Below, piece after piece: positions 25,270 through 35,057 of a stretch of DNA of 43,212 nucleotides. Position numbers and translations under genes: made by a program. Under the pieces are notes generated by a model. The model ran no database searches. It was given only the letters and a program-made list of their open reading frames with translations, and was not told the origin of the DNA. Positions within the stretch are counted from its first letter, which is position 1, and each line of letters begins with the position of its first letter. The stretch is from Bacteroidaceae bacterium (lineage in GTDB: Bacteria; Bacteroidota; Bacteroidia; Bacteroidales; Bacteroidaceae). The stretch is taken from assembly GCA_017628845.1 (NCBI GenBank), contig JAGBYI010000111.1, forward strand, positions 1 to 43,212. The letters are read 5' to 3'.

Positions 25270-25351
25270 GACGTCCCGACGTCAAAGGCCGGTCCTCCCG
25301 AGGACCAAGGCGAAAGAACCGGGAACTCTCGGGCCGGTCCTCGGGAGGACC
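25270..25351. repeat. GC-rich palindrome cluster between the coiled-coil gene and trmB
   Basis: Three palindromes occur: GACGTCCCGACGTC-like (about 25270-25283), GGTCCTCCCGAGGACC (25291-25306) and GGTCCTCGGGAGGACC (25336-25351). The last two differ only by inversion of the central bases. They may form REP-like hairpins that separate the two transcripts. Confidence 0.6.
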
Positions 25352-25414
25352 AGATAGCGCCCTTCAGGCAGACTCCACAAGACATCTTTTACTTCAATAT
25401 CAAAATACCATACT

Positions 25415-26170
25415 ATGGGAAAAGGCAAACTGGCCAAATTCGCCGACATGGCGGCAAATCCTCTCGTTGTTGAACGTCCCTACCGCCCTGGCGACGAACC
25501 CGTGCGCATGGATTGGCACCGGGAGTTCTTCCATAACGAGAACCCCATCATACTGGAACTCGGATGCGGACGCGGAGAATACACCGTAGGCATGGGACGC
25601 CTGTATCCGCACAACAACTACATAGGCGTGGACATCAAGGGTGCACGCATGTGGACTGGCGCCCAGGATGCCATGCACGAGGGCATGAAGAACGTGGGGT
25701 TCCTGCGCACCAACATAGAGTTCATAGACAAGTTCTTCTCTCCCGGCGAGGTGTCCGAGATATGGCTCACCTTCTCCGACCCCCAGATGAAGAAGGCCAC
25801 AAAACGACTGACCTCCACATACTTCCTCCAGCGCTACCGCAAGATTATGAAGGACGGAGGCATCGTGCATCTGAAGACCGACTCCAACTTCCTCTTCACC
25901 TACACCGAAGAGATGCTCAAGGCAAACAACCTTCAGCCTCTTGTATGCACCCGCAGCCTTTACAGCGAGACAGGCGAAGACACCGCCGAGGCACGTTCAC
26001 GCCAGACCTACTACGAGGAGATGTGGCGCTCTCGTGGCATAGACATCAAGTACCTGGCATTCCGCCTGCCACAGGAGGGAGAACTGAAGGAACCCGAAGT
26101 GGAGATAGAGTTTGACGAATACCGCAGCTATGGCCGCAATAAGCGAAGCGGTCTTGATAGCGGCTTTTAG
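25415..26170 (+). CDS. trmB: tRNA (guanine-N7)-methyltransferase
   Basis: TrmB places m7G at position 46 of tRNA using SAM. The SAM-binding motif [16 protein letters not shown] (about 48-63) is followed by [12 protein letters not shown] and by the family signature [19 protein letters not shown], then GGIVHLKTD. The 251-aa length is slightly above that of many homologues because of an N-terminal extension. The SDPQMKK stretch matches the usual PDPW-type motif with FSDPQ, as commonly seen in Bacteroidetes. A short CCTAG-rich spacer leads to the antiporter gene. Confidence 0.93.
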   Translation: MGKGKLAKFADMAANPLVVERPYRPGDEPVRMDWHREFFHNENPIILELGCGRGEYTVGMGRLYPHNNYIGVDIKGARMWTGAQDAMHEGMKNVGFLRTNIEFIDKFFSPGEVSEIWLTFSDPQMKKATKRLTSTYFLQRYRKIMKDGGIVHLKTDSNFLFTYTEEMLKANNLQPLVCTRSLYSETGEDTAEARSRQTYYEEMWRSRGIDIKYLAFRLPQEGELKEPEVEIEFDEYRSYGRNKRSGLDSGF

Positions 26171-26207
26171 AAGAGAAACTATGCTTTCCACAGGAAGACC
26201 AAAGAAT

Positions 26208-26266
26208 CTTAGGAAACCCTAGAAACCCTAGGCCCTCCTAGGACTTCCTAGGACTTCCTAGAATAT
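26208..26266. repeat. CCTAG-rich repeat cluster
   Basis: The spacer between trmB and the antiporter gene contains six or more CCTAG or CCTAGG units within 60 bp, including a tandem TCCTAGGACT pair (about 26236-26257). CCTAGG is normally rare in bacterial DNA, which makes the clustering notable. Confidence 0.6.
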
Positions 26267-26295
26267 CCTACATCCTATCCATAAACCAATATCCA

Positions 26296-27780
26296 ATGGA
26301 AGATATCCAATCGTCACTTGAGCCGCGCAAGCCCTCTGCATGGCTCAGCGCCATTCCGTTCATCACACTTATAGCACTGCTCTCCTGTACTCTGTATATC
26401 TTCGGGAGCGACTCGCTGGGAGGTCCCTCGCAGATAGTGCTGCTCACCGCCAGCGGCGTTTGCATTGCCCTGGGCATGGGGGTATGCCACATAAAGTGGA
26501 GCACGATAGAAGAAAGCATTGCCGAGAAAGTACGCGAAAGCACTATAGCCATCTGCATACTCCTGCTCATAGGCATGCTGTCGGCCTCGTGGATGATTTC
26601 CGGCATTGTGCCCACACTCATCTGCTACGGCATACAGATGATACACCCTGCAGTCTTCCTGCTTTCCTCGTGCCTCATCTGCGCCCTGGTATCGCTGATG
26701 TCGGGGTCGTCGTGGACAACCATAGCCACCATAGGCATAGCACTGATAGGCATAGGCAGGGCATTGGGATTTGAAGACGGCTGGACGGCAGGAGCCATCA
26801 TCTCTGGCGCCTACTTCGGCGACAAGATTTCTCCGCTCTCTGACACCACCGTACTGGCAAGTTCCAGTAGCGGCACACCACTCTTCCAGCATATCCGATA
26901 CATGTTGCTAACCACCCTGCCCAGCATGTTCATCTCACTGGTAATATTCGGAATTGCAGGCATATGGATAGGCAGCAGCAATCTGACGGAGTCCGTAGAC
27001 ACATACACCGAGGCCTTGAACAACACCTTCTACATCTCGCCTTGGCTGCTCGTTGTGCCAATCATCACCGGCGTGCTCATCTATAAGAAAGTGCCCACCC
27101 TCATAGTGCTTTTCCTCTCCTCCATCATGGCCATCATCCAGGCGATAGTATTCCAGGAGAACATACTGATGCAGATAGGAGGTTCTGCCGATGGAGCATA
27201 TTCCTTCGAGGCACTCTTCCGTGGCATCATCACCACATTTGCCTCTTCCACATCTGTCGATACTGGCAATGCTCTTCTGAACGACCTTGTCTCCACCCGA
27301 GGCATGGGCGGCATGATGGACACCATCTGGCTCATCCTCTCCGCTATGGTATTCGGTGGCGCCATGACATCGTGCGGTATGCTGAAGAGCTTCCTCGAGG
27401 CCGTCTTCCGCCGTTTCATGAAGACACGCCTGGGGCTTGTCTGTTCTACCGTGTTCAATGGCATTGCCATGAACCTGATGACGGGCGACCAATATATCTC
27501 AATCATTCTGTCAAGCAACATGTTCAAGGACGAGTACACACGCCAGGGCTATGAATCTCGCCTCCTGTCCCGCTCCACCGAGGACAGCGCCACCGTGGTA
27601 TCAGTACTTATCCCATGGAACACCTGCGGCATGACACAGGCCACCGTGCTCGGTGTTGCCACCCTCACCTATCTGCCCTACTCCTTCTTCTGCCTGCTCT
27701 CACCCCTGATGTCCATCATCCACGCCGCCTTCGGCTGGAAGATAAAGAGGCACGAGGAGTGGAGGGATGATATGAAGTAG
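26296..27780 (+). CDS. nhaC: NhaC-family Na+/H+ antiporter
   Basis: A 494-aa inner-membrane protein with about 11-12 hydrophobic helices. The stretch GSSWTTIATIGIALIGIGRA and the loop GAYFGDKISPLSDTTVLASS are typical of the NhaC/ArgO-independent antiporter family. Another conserved stretch near the C-terminus is MTGDQYISIIL followed by PWNTCGMTQATVLG. The likely role is sodium extrusion in exchange for protons, although related proteins exchange malate/lactate. It lies 125 nt after trmB and ends the plus-strand run. Confidence 0.88.
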   Translation: MEDIQSSLEPRKPSAWLSAIPFITLIALLSCTLYIFGSDSLGGPSQIVLLTASGVCIALGMGVCHIKWSTIEESIAEKVRESTIAICILLLIGMLSASWMISGIVPTLICYGIQMIHPAVFLLSSCLICALVSLMSGSSWTTIATIGIALIGIGRALGFEDGWTAGAIISGAYFGDKISPLSDTTVLASSSSGTPLFQHIRYMLLTTLPSMFISLVIFGIAGIWIGSSNLTESVDTYTEALNNTFYISPWLLVVPIITGVLIYKKVPTLIVLFLSSIMAIIQAIVFQENILMQIGGSADGAYSFEALFRGIITTFASSTSVDTGNALLNDLVSTRGMGGMMDTIWLILSAMVFGGAMTSCGMLKSFLEAVFRRFMKTRLGLVCSTVFNGIAMNLMTGDQYISIILSSNMFKDEYTRQGYESRLLSRSTEDSATVVSVLIPWNTCGMTQATVLGVATLTYLPYSFFCLLSPLMSIIHAAFGWKIKRHEEWRDDMK

Positions 27781-27864
27781 GCAAGACATCAATCTGACGA
27801 TGCACTCTGATTAAGGAAACTTCTGCCTATAGATGTGGATATGGGCAAATGAAAGGGAAAGTGT

Positions 27865-27872
27865 TATATTTG
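27865..27872 (+). promoter_or_regulatory. Promoter -7 box before the 275-aa gene
   Basis: TATATTTG at 27865-27872 matches the Bacteroidetes -7 element. A matching -33 TTTG is not obvious. The gene start is 55 nt downstream. Confidence 0.5.
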
Positions 27873-27926
27873 TACCCGATAAGAGTATTGAAACCTAACT
27901 TGATGGGCTACTAAGAGATATAGATT

Positions 27927-28754
27927 ATGATCCTTGAAGTATATTTGAGTACAAGAGCGGACAGGAACTATTCCTCCGACTGTTTTTATGTTTCGCCCGA
28001 GGACGTGGAGAGAGGAGTGCGTGTGGATAGCATACTGCCGTCCCAGTACCGTGAATACGTAAAGAGTATATATGTGAAGGCTTGTTCCGACGACGAACAT
28101 GTGGAGGTCGTGAGCAAGTATGGCTCGGCCAAATTCTCTATCTTCCAGAAAGGCACATGGGATTCGGGAACGATCGGGTTGAGTTATGCTGTTTGTGAAG
28201 TTAGCATCAATTTTGTTCCATATTTGCAGGAGCATTGGGACATGCTGCTGGCAACGCATGGCGGTGCGACATCCCTGATGGCGCGCGATCAGATGAAGGA
28301 GGGAGTGAACCTGGCAGGTTTGTGTACCTCTCTGGATGGTACCCCAATGCCAGGTATGGACTTGGAGGTGTGCTATATGACGGACGACCGTCTGGGATTG
28401 TATGTAGGTGCGAATAAGTCTGACTTCATAGCCCTGAAACTGGGCGAGAGTCGCAAGCTGGGCGAGGATGCGAGTTTGTGTCTGGAGACTTTCTCTACCG
28501 TCATTACCGAGTGGGACGATGTTGAGGAGAAACCAGTGCGTTGCATTGTTGATACCAAGGATTTGGAGGAAAGCCTGACGGACAAGGATGCGGCATTGCG
28601 TGTAGCCGAGTCCATAGAGGAGCAACATCCAGAAAGTCTTGAACTGGTAGCCAAATTCATGGGTTATGCCGCAGATTTAGGTTCGGAAGATGCCATTGCC
28701 TGGCTGAGGGATTATCACGAGGCGGATGATTCAAAATACCATGCTTACGATTAG
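27927..28754 (+). CDS. Hypothetical protein (275 aa) with Sel1-like C-terminal end
   Basis: I do not recognise the main domain (about 1-215), which looks cytosolic and mixed alpha/beta, with no signal or membrane segment. The last 70 residues are helical, and YAADLGSEDAIAWLRDY resembles the end of Sel1-type alpha repeats. Proteins of this pattern can be immunity or scaffold proteins, but nothing nearby supports that. It has its own promoter box and ends 11 nt before the convergent ABC gene. Confidence 0.7.
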   Translation: MILEVYLSTRADRNYSSDCFYVSPEDVERGVRVDSILPSQYREYVKSIYVKACSDDEHVEVVSKYGSAKFSIFQKGTWDSGTIGLSYAVCEVSINFVPYLQEHWDMLLATHGGATSLMARDQMKEGVNLAGLCTSLDGTPMPGMDLEVCYMTDDRLGLYVGANKSDFIALKLGESRKLGEDASLCLETFSTVITEWDDVEEKPVRCIVDTKDLEESLTDKDAALRVAESIEEQHPESLELVAKFMGYAADLGSEDAIAWLRDYHEADDSKYHAYD

Positions 28755-28765
28755 CATTGCCTAAC

Positions 28766-30424
28766 CTACTGTTCCAACCTCCTCAACATCAAGGTATTCT
28801 CGCAATACTCCACAACGGCAGGGCGGTGGGTGATGAAAAGGATGGTCTGGTGCTTCTCCTTGGCTTGACGGGCGATGTTTCCTATCAGTTGGCGCTCCGT
28901 TTCGGTGTCCAGGGCGCTGGTGGCTTCGTCCAGGAGCAGTATGTTGCCCTGGCGCAGCAGGGCGCGTGCTATGGCTATACGCTGGGCCTGGCCTTCTGAC
29001 AGTCCTGTGCCTCCCTCGCCACAGATGGTGTCAAGGGCGTCGGGGAGTGATAGAACGAAGTCGGCGCAAGCCATTTCAATGACTCTATGCATATCTTCCT
29101 CGGTGGCATCGGGATTGCCCAAAAGGAGATTGTCGCGGATGGAACCGCTTAGCAGGGTATTGCCCTGCGGAACGTAGACAAGGTTGCAACGGGTGTTTGG
29201 CGATGCAGATGCTGTACGCTCTTTGTCGTAAAACTCCACGTGTCCCTTAGTGGGGGAGAGCAGTGCAAGGATAAGGCGTATCATGGTGGTCTTGCCAGCA
29301 CCAGTTTCGCCCAGGATGGCAGTTGTGCTGCCTGGGGTGAAGTCAAAGGAAAAGTTGCATAGAATGTTGCGATGACCGTCTTGATAGCGGTAGGTTACGT
29401 TGCTGAAACGTATGCCTGCACCTTGTGGGAAGAGAATCTGTCCTCCGGTTTCCTCAACGGGAGTCTGTTCCAGTTGCTCCATGCGCTCGGCTGCGGTAAG
29501 GGCACTTATGATAGAAGGCACGAAACGTGTCATGTCGCGGAAAGGTCCCTGTATCTGTCCCACTAATTGGATGAATGCCAGCATGGTGCCGTATGTGATG
29601 GCACCGGCATCCAGACGATAAACGCCCCAGATGAAGGTAAGCAAATAACCGGCCGTGAAGCCGAGGTTGACCGTAAGGTTGCTGAAACTGGAGAAGAGCG
29701 TCTTATGCTTTACCTGCCCGTGCAGCTGGTCCTGAGTCTGTGCCAGTCGTTCCACCATGCCATCGGTTTGCTCCAACGTTTTCAGGACCATGCGGTGCTG
29801 AATGCTCTCCTGCAGGATGCTTTGTATGCGGCTGTCGGTATTGCGAATTTCGCGTGTCAGCAGGCGCATCTTCTTGATGTACACCTTGCTGAGCAATAGG
29901 AAAAGAGGTGCCATTACAAGCACGATGAGCGCCAGCCATGGGTCGAAGTGGAAGAGGTAGAGAAAGGCAAATACCAGACGTACGCAGACGCACAGGGCGG
30001 CAGGCAGGGTGTCGGTGATGACGGAGGTTATCTCGTTGGCATCGCGTATCAGTCGGTTCATCACGTCGCCCGAGTGGAACTGTTCCTTGCCGGTCCACAC
30101 ACTATGCATAAGTCGTGCAAAGGCCCTCTGTTGCATCAGGTTCTGGCTTTTTACTCCCAACAGGGCGCTGCTCCATCTGCGGGCAAAGGAAATGGCGATA
30201 TTTGCCAGGCCTATGCCTACGAGCAGGGCGCACCCTGCCCATAGCGGATGGGTGCTTTCGCCGGTAGCCGTGTCTATGGTCATCTTCGTTGCCCAGATGA
30301 AGGCAAAATCCATGCCAACAACGGTTAGTCCCAGGATGATGTTCACTATGGACTTCATCCTGATGCCACGGCTTGTCCGCCAGAACCAGGCGAGCAGATG
30401 CATTATCTGTTGTGGTGTTGCCAT
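28766..30424 (-). CDS. ABC transporter, fused permease and ATPase (exporter type)
   Basis: A 552-aa half-transporter. The membrane domain (about 20-310, six helices) precedes the nucleotide-binding domain (about 330-552) with Walker A GETGAGKTT, Q-loop region VYVPQGNTLL, signature LSEGQAQRIAIARA, Walker B ILLLDEATSALD and switch His in FITHRPAV. It would work as a dimer. The substrate is unknown (lipid, peptide or drug). It lies 10 nt after nadK on the same strand and is probably co-transcribed with it. Confidence 0.93.
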   Translation of the reverse strand: MATPQQIMHLLAWFWRTSRGIRMKSIVNIILGLTVVGMDFAFIWATKMTIDTATGESTHPLWAGCALLVGIGLANIAISFARRWSSALLGVKSQNLMQQRAFARLMHSVWTGKEQFHSGDVMNRLIRDANEITSVITDTLPAALCVCVRLVFAFLYLFHFDPWLALIVLVMAPLFLLLSKVYIKKMRLLTREIRNTDSRIQSILQESIQHRMVLKTLEQTDGMVERLAQTQDQLHGQVKHKTLFSSFSNLTVNLGFTAGYLLTFIWGVYRLDAGAITYGTMLAFIQLVGQIQGPFRDMTRFVPSIISALTAAERMEQLEQTPVEETGGQILFPQGAGIRFSNVTYRYQDGHRNILCNFSFDFTPGSTTAILGETGAGKTTMIRLILALLSPTKGHVEFYDKERTASASPNTRCNLVYVPQGNTLLSGSIRDNLLLGNPDATEEDMHRVIEMACADFVLSLPDALDTICGEGGTGLSEGQAQRIAIARALLRQGNILLLDEATSALDTETERQLIGNIARQAKEKHQTILFITHRPAVVEYCENTLMLRRLEQ

Positions 30425-30434
30425 ATTGATAGTT

Positions 30435-31316
30435 CTATTCTCTGGAGTCTGCTCCCCACATGAGTTTGTCTCTCAGTGTGGAGAAGAAACTGCCCTTGCT
30501 GCGCTTGAGCACGCTGATGGTGTAGGGAGCCTTGCGTATGGTTATGGTCGTGTCCTCGGTGGCAGATTCGCTACGTCCGTCCACGGAAAGCAGGAAGTTG
30601 TGCGAACGGCTCTTCACCTTCATGCGGACGATGGCGTCGGCAGAAAGAGTCAGGGGACGTACCGTCAGCGAGTGTGGCGCTACCGGGACCAAGCCAATGA
30701 TTTTTGTGCCTGGCACTATAATGGGGCCACCTACGGACAGAGCATATCCGGTACTTCCTGTTGAGGTGTTTACAATGAGGCCGTCGGCCTGGTAGGTGGT
30801 AAGGAACTCCCCGTTTATCTCCACGTCTATGCTTATCATGGAGGAGATGTCGTGCTTCAGCACCGCTACTTCGTTCAGGGCGTAGGGATAACCCTGTAGG
30901 TCATTGCCGTCCTTTTCTACCATCAGCACCGTGCGCTCCTCAATGCGGTATGTGTCGTTGTAGATGTGGTCTATGGCAGATGCAATGTCTTCTGCCTGGT
31001 AATCAGACAGAAATCCCAGCCTGCCCATGTTTATGCCAAGGATGGGCATGCCTTTGTCGCCCACTCGTCGGGCAGCCTCCAGGAATGTGCCGTCGCCACC
31101 CATGGAGATGACGAAGTCGGCATGGAAGTCGTTACCCTCAATCAGTGCTTCGGGACTTACTACAATGCCCAGTTTGTTGGTGAGGTATTCATAGAAAAGC
31201 CTGTCGATAAGCAGGGACGCGCCACGCTCCAAGAGTATGCCGAGAAGTTGCTCTATGCAAGCCGATTTCTTTGCCTGATATGTGTTGCCGAAGATGGCAA
31301 ACCGAAGTTTCTTCAT
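30435..31316 (-). CDS. nadK: NAD kinase
   Basis: This enzyme phosphorylates NAD to NADP. Motifs are SMGGDGTFLEAAR (catalytic Asp75 in GGDG) and NTSTGSTGYALSVGGPI. The 293-aa length is normal. A TATCTTTG box on the minus strand (31352-31345) could be its promoter, although a good -33 is not visible. It is divergent from the DJ-1/recG pair. Confidence 0.96.
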   Translation of the reverse strand: MKKLRFAIFGNTYQAKKSACIEQLLGILLERGASLLIDRLFYEYLTNKLGIVVSPEALIEGNDFHADFVISMGGDGTFLEAARRVGDKGMPILGINMGRLGFLSDYQAEDIASAIDHIYNDTYRIEERTVLMVEKDGNDLQGYPYALNEVAVLKHDISSMISIDVEINGEFLTTYQADGLIVNTSTGSTGYALSVGGPIIVPGTKIIGLVPVAPHSLTVRPLTLSADAIVRMKVKSRSHNFLLSVDGRSESATEDTTITIRKAPYTISVLKRSKGSFFSTLRDKLMWGADSRE

Positions 31317-31394
31317 TCGTGGGTGCAGTGTATGTTTTCGTGCGCAAAGATACGATTATTATTTATATTCCTTCGTTCTTTTGCCGAATTTCAT

Positions 31395-31402
31395 TATCTT
31401 TG
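31395..31402 (+). promoter_or_regulatory. Promoter -7 box for the DJ-1/recG pair
   Basis: TATCTTTG at 31395-31402 lies 33 nt before the DJ-1 start. It matches the Bacteroidetes -7 element, though the -33 element is weak. Confidence 0.5.
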
Positions 31403-31434
31403 TACCCTATAAACCAAATTAAAATCCGTATATT

Positions 31435-31995
31435 ATGATTTATCAGTTCTTGGCTACAGGCTTTGAGGATATAGAGGCTTTGGCTCCTCTGGATATTATT
31501 CGTCGTGCAGGTCTTGAGATATCCACGGTCAGCATTACTGGCGAGAATACAGTTGTCAGCGCTCATGGTGTTGGCGTGGTTGCAGATGCCCTGCTTGAGG
31601 AGGTAGACCTGGATGCTGCCGATATGCTTGTGCTGCCTGGAGGCCTGCCTGGCAGCGTTCATTTGGACGAGTGTGTCCCTTTGCGTGAGGCAATCATGAA
31701 GCACCACGCCCAGGGCAAGCCTTTGGCTGCAATCTGTGCCGCTCCCATGGTATTTGGGCATTTGGACATACTTGAGGGCGTGAAGGCAACTTGCTATCCT
31801 GGCGTGCAGAGCCAGTTGAGGGGTGCCGAATATACTGCCGAAATAGTTACCGTAGATGGCCAGTTTATAACCGGACGCGGACCTGCTGCCGCCATGGAAT
31901 TTGGCTATGCCATTGCCGAGCACTTCCTTGGCGCAGAGGCCGTGGCTCCTTTGCGTGAGGGCATGATTTACAATCAGTTGCTTGCTTCTCTTTAG
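31435..31995 (+). CDS. DJ-1/PfpI family protein
   Basis: A 186-aa cytosolic protein of the DJ-1/ThiJ/PfpI superfamily. The nucleophile elbow AAICAAPMVF has Cys101, and Glu14 in FEDIEA matches the acidic partner that lowers its pKa. LVLPGGLPG is also typical. It resembles the YajL-type members (oxidative stress, covalent chaperone or deglycase activity; the reaction is debated). The stop overlaps the GTG start of recG by one base. Confidence 0.92.
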   Translation: MIYQFLATGFEDIEALAPLDIIRRAGLEISTVSITGENTVVSAHGVGVVADALLEEVDLDAADMLVLPGGLPGSVHLDECVPLREAIMKHHAQGKPLAAICAAPMVFGHLDILEGVKATCYPGVQSQLRGAEYTAEIVTVDGQFITGRGPAAAMEFGYAIAEHFLGAEAVAPLREGMIYNQLLASL

Positions 31996-34097
31996 TGGGC
32001 GCCCCTATCCTTGACACCGAACTTACTTATCTGCCGGGTATAGGTCCCAAGAGGGCCGACCTGTTGCAGAAGGAACTGGGTCTGAAGACCTGGGGCGACC
32101 TGCTATACTATTTCCCCTACAAGCATATAGACCGAAGCCGCCTCTACCGCACCTCGGAACTGACCTCCGACATGCCTTTCGTGCAGATTCGCGGGCAGTT
32201 CATCAGTTTTGAACAGGTGGGCGAGGGCAGGAAGAAGCGTCTTATAGGTCATTTTACCGACGGCTACGGTTGGGTGGATTGCGTGTGGTTCAACTCTCAG
32301 CAATACATACTGAAATCGGTGAAACTGCATGCCGACTATATTGTTTTCGGACGCCCTTCTCTCTTCAATGACAGGATTAACCTGACGCACCCCGATGTAG
32401 ACCCTGCCGACACGCTGATGCTGAGCAAGATGAGCATGCAGCCGTACTATCAGACAACGGAGCGCATGAAGAAGGCGGGACTCTCCTCGCGCACACTGGA
32501 AAAGTTTACCAGCACCCTTCTGCGTCAGATACAGGCAGGTGCGATATCGGAAACCCTTCCTTGTTACCTTGTAGAACGTTTGAGCATGGTTTCGCTGGAT
32601 GAGGCTCTGCGTGCGGCTCACTATCCGGCTACCGCCAACGAATTGACTCAGGCCAATTACCGTCTGAAGTTCGAGGAACTTTTCTACGTGCAACTCTCCG
32701 TGCTCCGTTATGCCCGCTTGCGCCAAGGGAGTATCCGCGGACATGTTTTCTCCAGAGTAGGGGAGTATTTTAATACGTTCTATACCCACAACCTGCCATT
32801 CCAGCTGACCGAGGCCCAGAAGCGAGTAATACGCGAGATGTATGCCGACATGAAGTCAGGCCGGCAGATGAACCGTCTGGTACAAGGCGATGTGGGCTCG
32901 GGCAAGACCATGGTGGCGCTGATGACTATGCTCATAGCCTTGGGCAACGGATTTCAGGCCTGTATTATGGCACCCACAGAAATACTTGCCGAGCAGCATC
33001 TGGAAACTTTCCGTAAGATGTTGGGCGACATGCCTGTGCGTGTGGAACTCCTTACGGGTATGGTCAAGGGCAAGCGCCGCAAGGCTGTAATGGAAGGCTT
33101 GCAGACGGGCGAGGTGCAGATACTTGTTGGTACGCATGCCGTGATAGAGGACAATGTGCAGTTCCGCAACCTTGGTCTTGTTGTCATCGACGAGCAACAC
33201 CGTTTCGGCGTGGCTCAGCGTGCCAAGTTGTGGGAAAAGAACCTTACACCGCCGCACGTGCTGGTGATGACCGCCACGCCCATTCCGCGCACCCTGGCCA
33301 TGACGCTGTACGGCGACCTGGACGTCTCCATCATCGACGAACTCCCCCCTGGGCGTAAACCCATACAGACGATGCACGTGTACGACAACAATCCTGACAA
33401 ACTATATCGTGGCATAAACCAGCAGATTCAGGAGGGGCGACAGGTGTACATGGTGTATCCCTTGGTCAAGGAGAGCGAGAAACTGGACCTGAAGAACGTG
33501 GAGGAAGCCTACGTGCATTTGCAGAAGATATTTCCTCAGTACCGCATCAGCATGGTACACGGACAGATGAAACCCGTGGACAAGGATGCCGAGATGCAGC
33601 GCTTCGTTTCGGGAGAAACGCAGATGCTGGTTGCAACTACGGTTATTGAGGTTGGTGTGAACGTGCCTAATGCCTCGGTGATGGTCATACAGAATGCCGA
33701 GCGCTTCGGCTTGTCGCAATTGCATCAGTTGCGCGGACGAGTGGGACGTGGGGCGAGCCAGAGTTATTGCATCCTGGTTACGAAGTACGACCTGTCCAAG
33801 GAAACTCGTCGCCGCATAGATATAATGACTGAGACGAACGACGGTTTCGAGATAGCCGAAGCCGACCTCCGCTTCCGTGGTCCTGGCGACCTGGAAGGAA
33901 CCCAGCAGAGCGGCATTGCCTTCAACCTGAAACTTGCCAACCTTGCCCGCGACGGGCAGATAGTGCAGTTGGCACGCGATACTGCTTCTGCAACATTAGA
34001 TGAAGATCCGACTCTGACACAACCTCGGCACCGCATAATGGTAGAGCGTCTCCATTATCTCAAACGCGACAAGATGGACTGGAGTAACATTAGTTGA
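31995..34097 (+). CDS. recG: ATP-dependent DNA helicase RecG
   Basis: RecG remodels stalled replication forks and Holliday junctions. The N-terminal wedge/OB domain (about 55-160) is followed by helicase motifs: Walker A QGDVGSGKTMVAL, DEQH box VIDEQHRFG, TATPIPRTLA and, in the second RecA lobe, ATTVIEVGVNVPNA and QLRGRVGRG. At 700 aa it is of normal length. Translation starts at a GTG that overlaps the upstream stop (TAGTG), so it is coupled to the DJ-1 gene. Confidence 0.96.
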   Translation: MGAPILDTELTYLPGIGPKRADLLQKELGLKTWGDLLYYFPYKHIDRSRLYRTSELTSDMPFVQIRGQFISFEQVGEGRKKRLIGHFTDGYGWVDCVWFNSQQYILKSVKLHADYIVFGRPSLFNDRINLTHPDVDPADTLMLSKMSMQPYYQTTERMKKAGLSSRTLEKFTSTLLRQIQAGAISETLPCYLVERLSMVSLDEALRAAHYPATANELTQANYRLKFEELFYVQLSVLRYARLRQGSIRGHVFSRVGEYFNTFYTHNLPFQLTEAQKRVIREMYADMKSGRQMNRLVQGDVGSGKTMVALMTMLIALGNGFQACIMAPTEILAEQHLETFRKMLGDMPVRVELLTGMVKGKRRKAVMEGLQTGEVQILVGTHAVIEDNVQFRNLGLVVIDEQHRFGVAQRAKLWEKNLTPPHVLVMTATPIPRTLAMTLYGDLDVSIIDELPPGRKPIQTMHVYDNNPDKLYRGINQQIQEGRQVYMVYPLVKESEKLDLKNVEEAYVHLQKIFPQYRISMVHGQMKPVDKDAEMQRFVSGETQMLVATTVIEVGVNVPNASVMVIQNAERFGLSQLHQLRGRVGRGASQSYCILVTKYDLSKETRRRIDIMTETNDGFEIAEADLRFRGPGDLEGTQQSGIAFNLKLANLARDGQIVQLARDTASATLDEDPTLTQPRHRIMVERLHYLKRDKMDWSNIS

Positions 34098-34133
34098 TTC
34101 AGTCCATCTTGTCTATTTGCCCTCTCTATCAGC

Positions 34134-35048
34134 TTACCATCCCGAGGTAGAACCACCGCCACCAGTGCTGCCACCTCCGAAGGAACCGCCCATGAAACCT
34201 CCGCCACCACCGCGGCGTCTGCCTCCAAGCATGGAACCCATCATCATGCCACCCATCATTGCGCCAGTGTCGTCGTTATTGGATTGGTGATATTCCTTGA
34301 CAACAGTGTGCCCGCAATGGGAGCAGAGCAGAGTCTTTCTGATTAACTTGCCTTTGCGTGTCGGGGTGCTTGTCTGGGAAACGAGTTTTAGGGCACCTGC
34401 CTTTGCGCACTTCGGGCAGGTATGCTCTTGGCGGTGTATCAGCCAGATGGGAACAACGATGATGAACATGATAGCCCCCAAGGTTAGTAGTATTTCCCAC
34501 AGGGACGCCTCCTCTTCTGTGTTGTCTGCCTTCATGGAACCGTCCAGCACGCTCACAACAGCCTTTGTGCCTTCCAGCATGCCCAGGTCGGTGTTTCCTT
34601 CGCGGAAATGCGGAATCATGTAGCGTGACTGTATGCGCTTGCACATGGCATCTGGCAGTATGCCTTCAAGGCCGTAGCCTGTGGTAAAGCGTATCTTGCG
34701 TTGGTCAGCCACGTACACAATCAGCATGCCGTTGTTGCTCTCCTTGTTGCCTATGCCCCAGTGGCGGAACAGGTTGTGGGCAAAGTCGAATATGTCCTCT
34801 TGCCCTATGCTTGGAAGCATCACTACCATGGACTGTATGCCGGTGCTGTCCTCCAGCAGGGTAAGCATGCGGTTTATCTCTGCTTGTGTCCCCTGCATAA
34901 GCAATCCGTTGGGGTCGCTTACGTGCAGGCGGCGGTCCTGTGCATAGACATTAGGCACGGACTCTATGGAGTATGTCTGATTGCTGTAAATGCCTAAAAG
35001 GAAGGCTGGTGTGATAGCAAGAAATAAGATGCAAAAAACTTTCTTCAT
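34134..35048 (-). CDS. TPM domain protein (YgcG-like), membrane-anchored
   Basis: A signal peptide (about 1-20) is followed by a TPM/YgcG domain (about 40-180; DSTGIQSMVVMLPSIGQEDI, GYGLEGILPDAMCK). A transmembrane helix at about 188-206 (LLTLGAIMFIIVVPIWLI) leads to a region with two CxxC pairs (CPKC, CSHC; possible zinc ribbon) and a Gly/Ser-rich tail ending GGSTGGGGSTSGW. The TPM-LemA pairing is common in bacteria and may relate to membrane protein quality or photosystem repair-like functions, but the role is unclear. Here the two are separated by a 114-aa gene. Confidence 0.88.
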   Translation of the reverse strand: MKKVFCILFLAITPAFLLGIYSNQTYSIESVPNVYAQDRRLHVSDPNGLLMQGTQAEINRMLTLLEDSTGIQSMVVMLPSIGQEDIFDFAHNLFRHWGIGNKESNNGMLIVYVADQRKIRFTTGYGLEGILPDAMCKRIQSRYMIPHFREGNTDLGMLEGTKAVVSVLDGSMKADNTEEEASLWEILLTLGAIMFIIVVPIWLIHRQEHTCPKCAKAGALKLVSQTSTPTRKGKLIRKTLLCSHCGHTVVKEYHQSNNDDTGAMMGGMMMGSMLGGRRRGGGGGFMGGSFGGGSTGGGGSTSGW

Positions 35049-35057
35049 GAAGACGTA

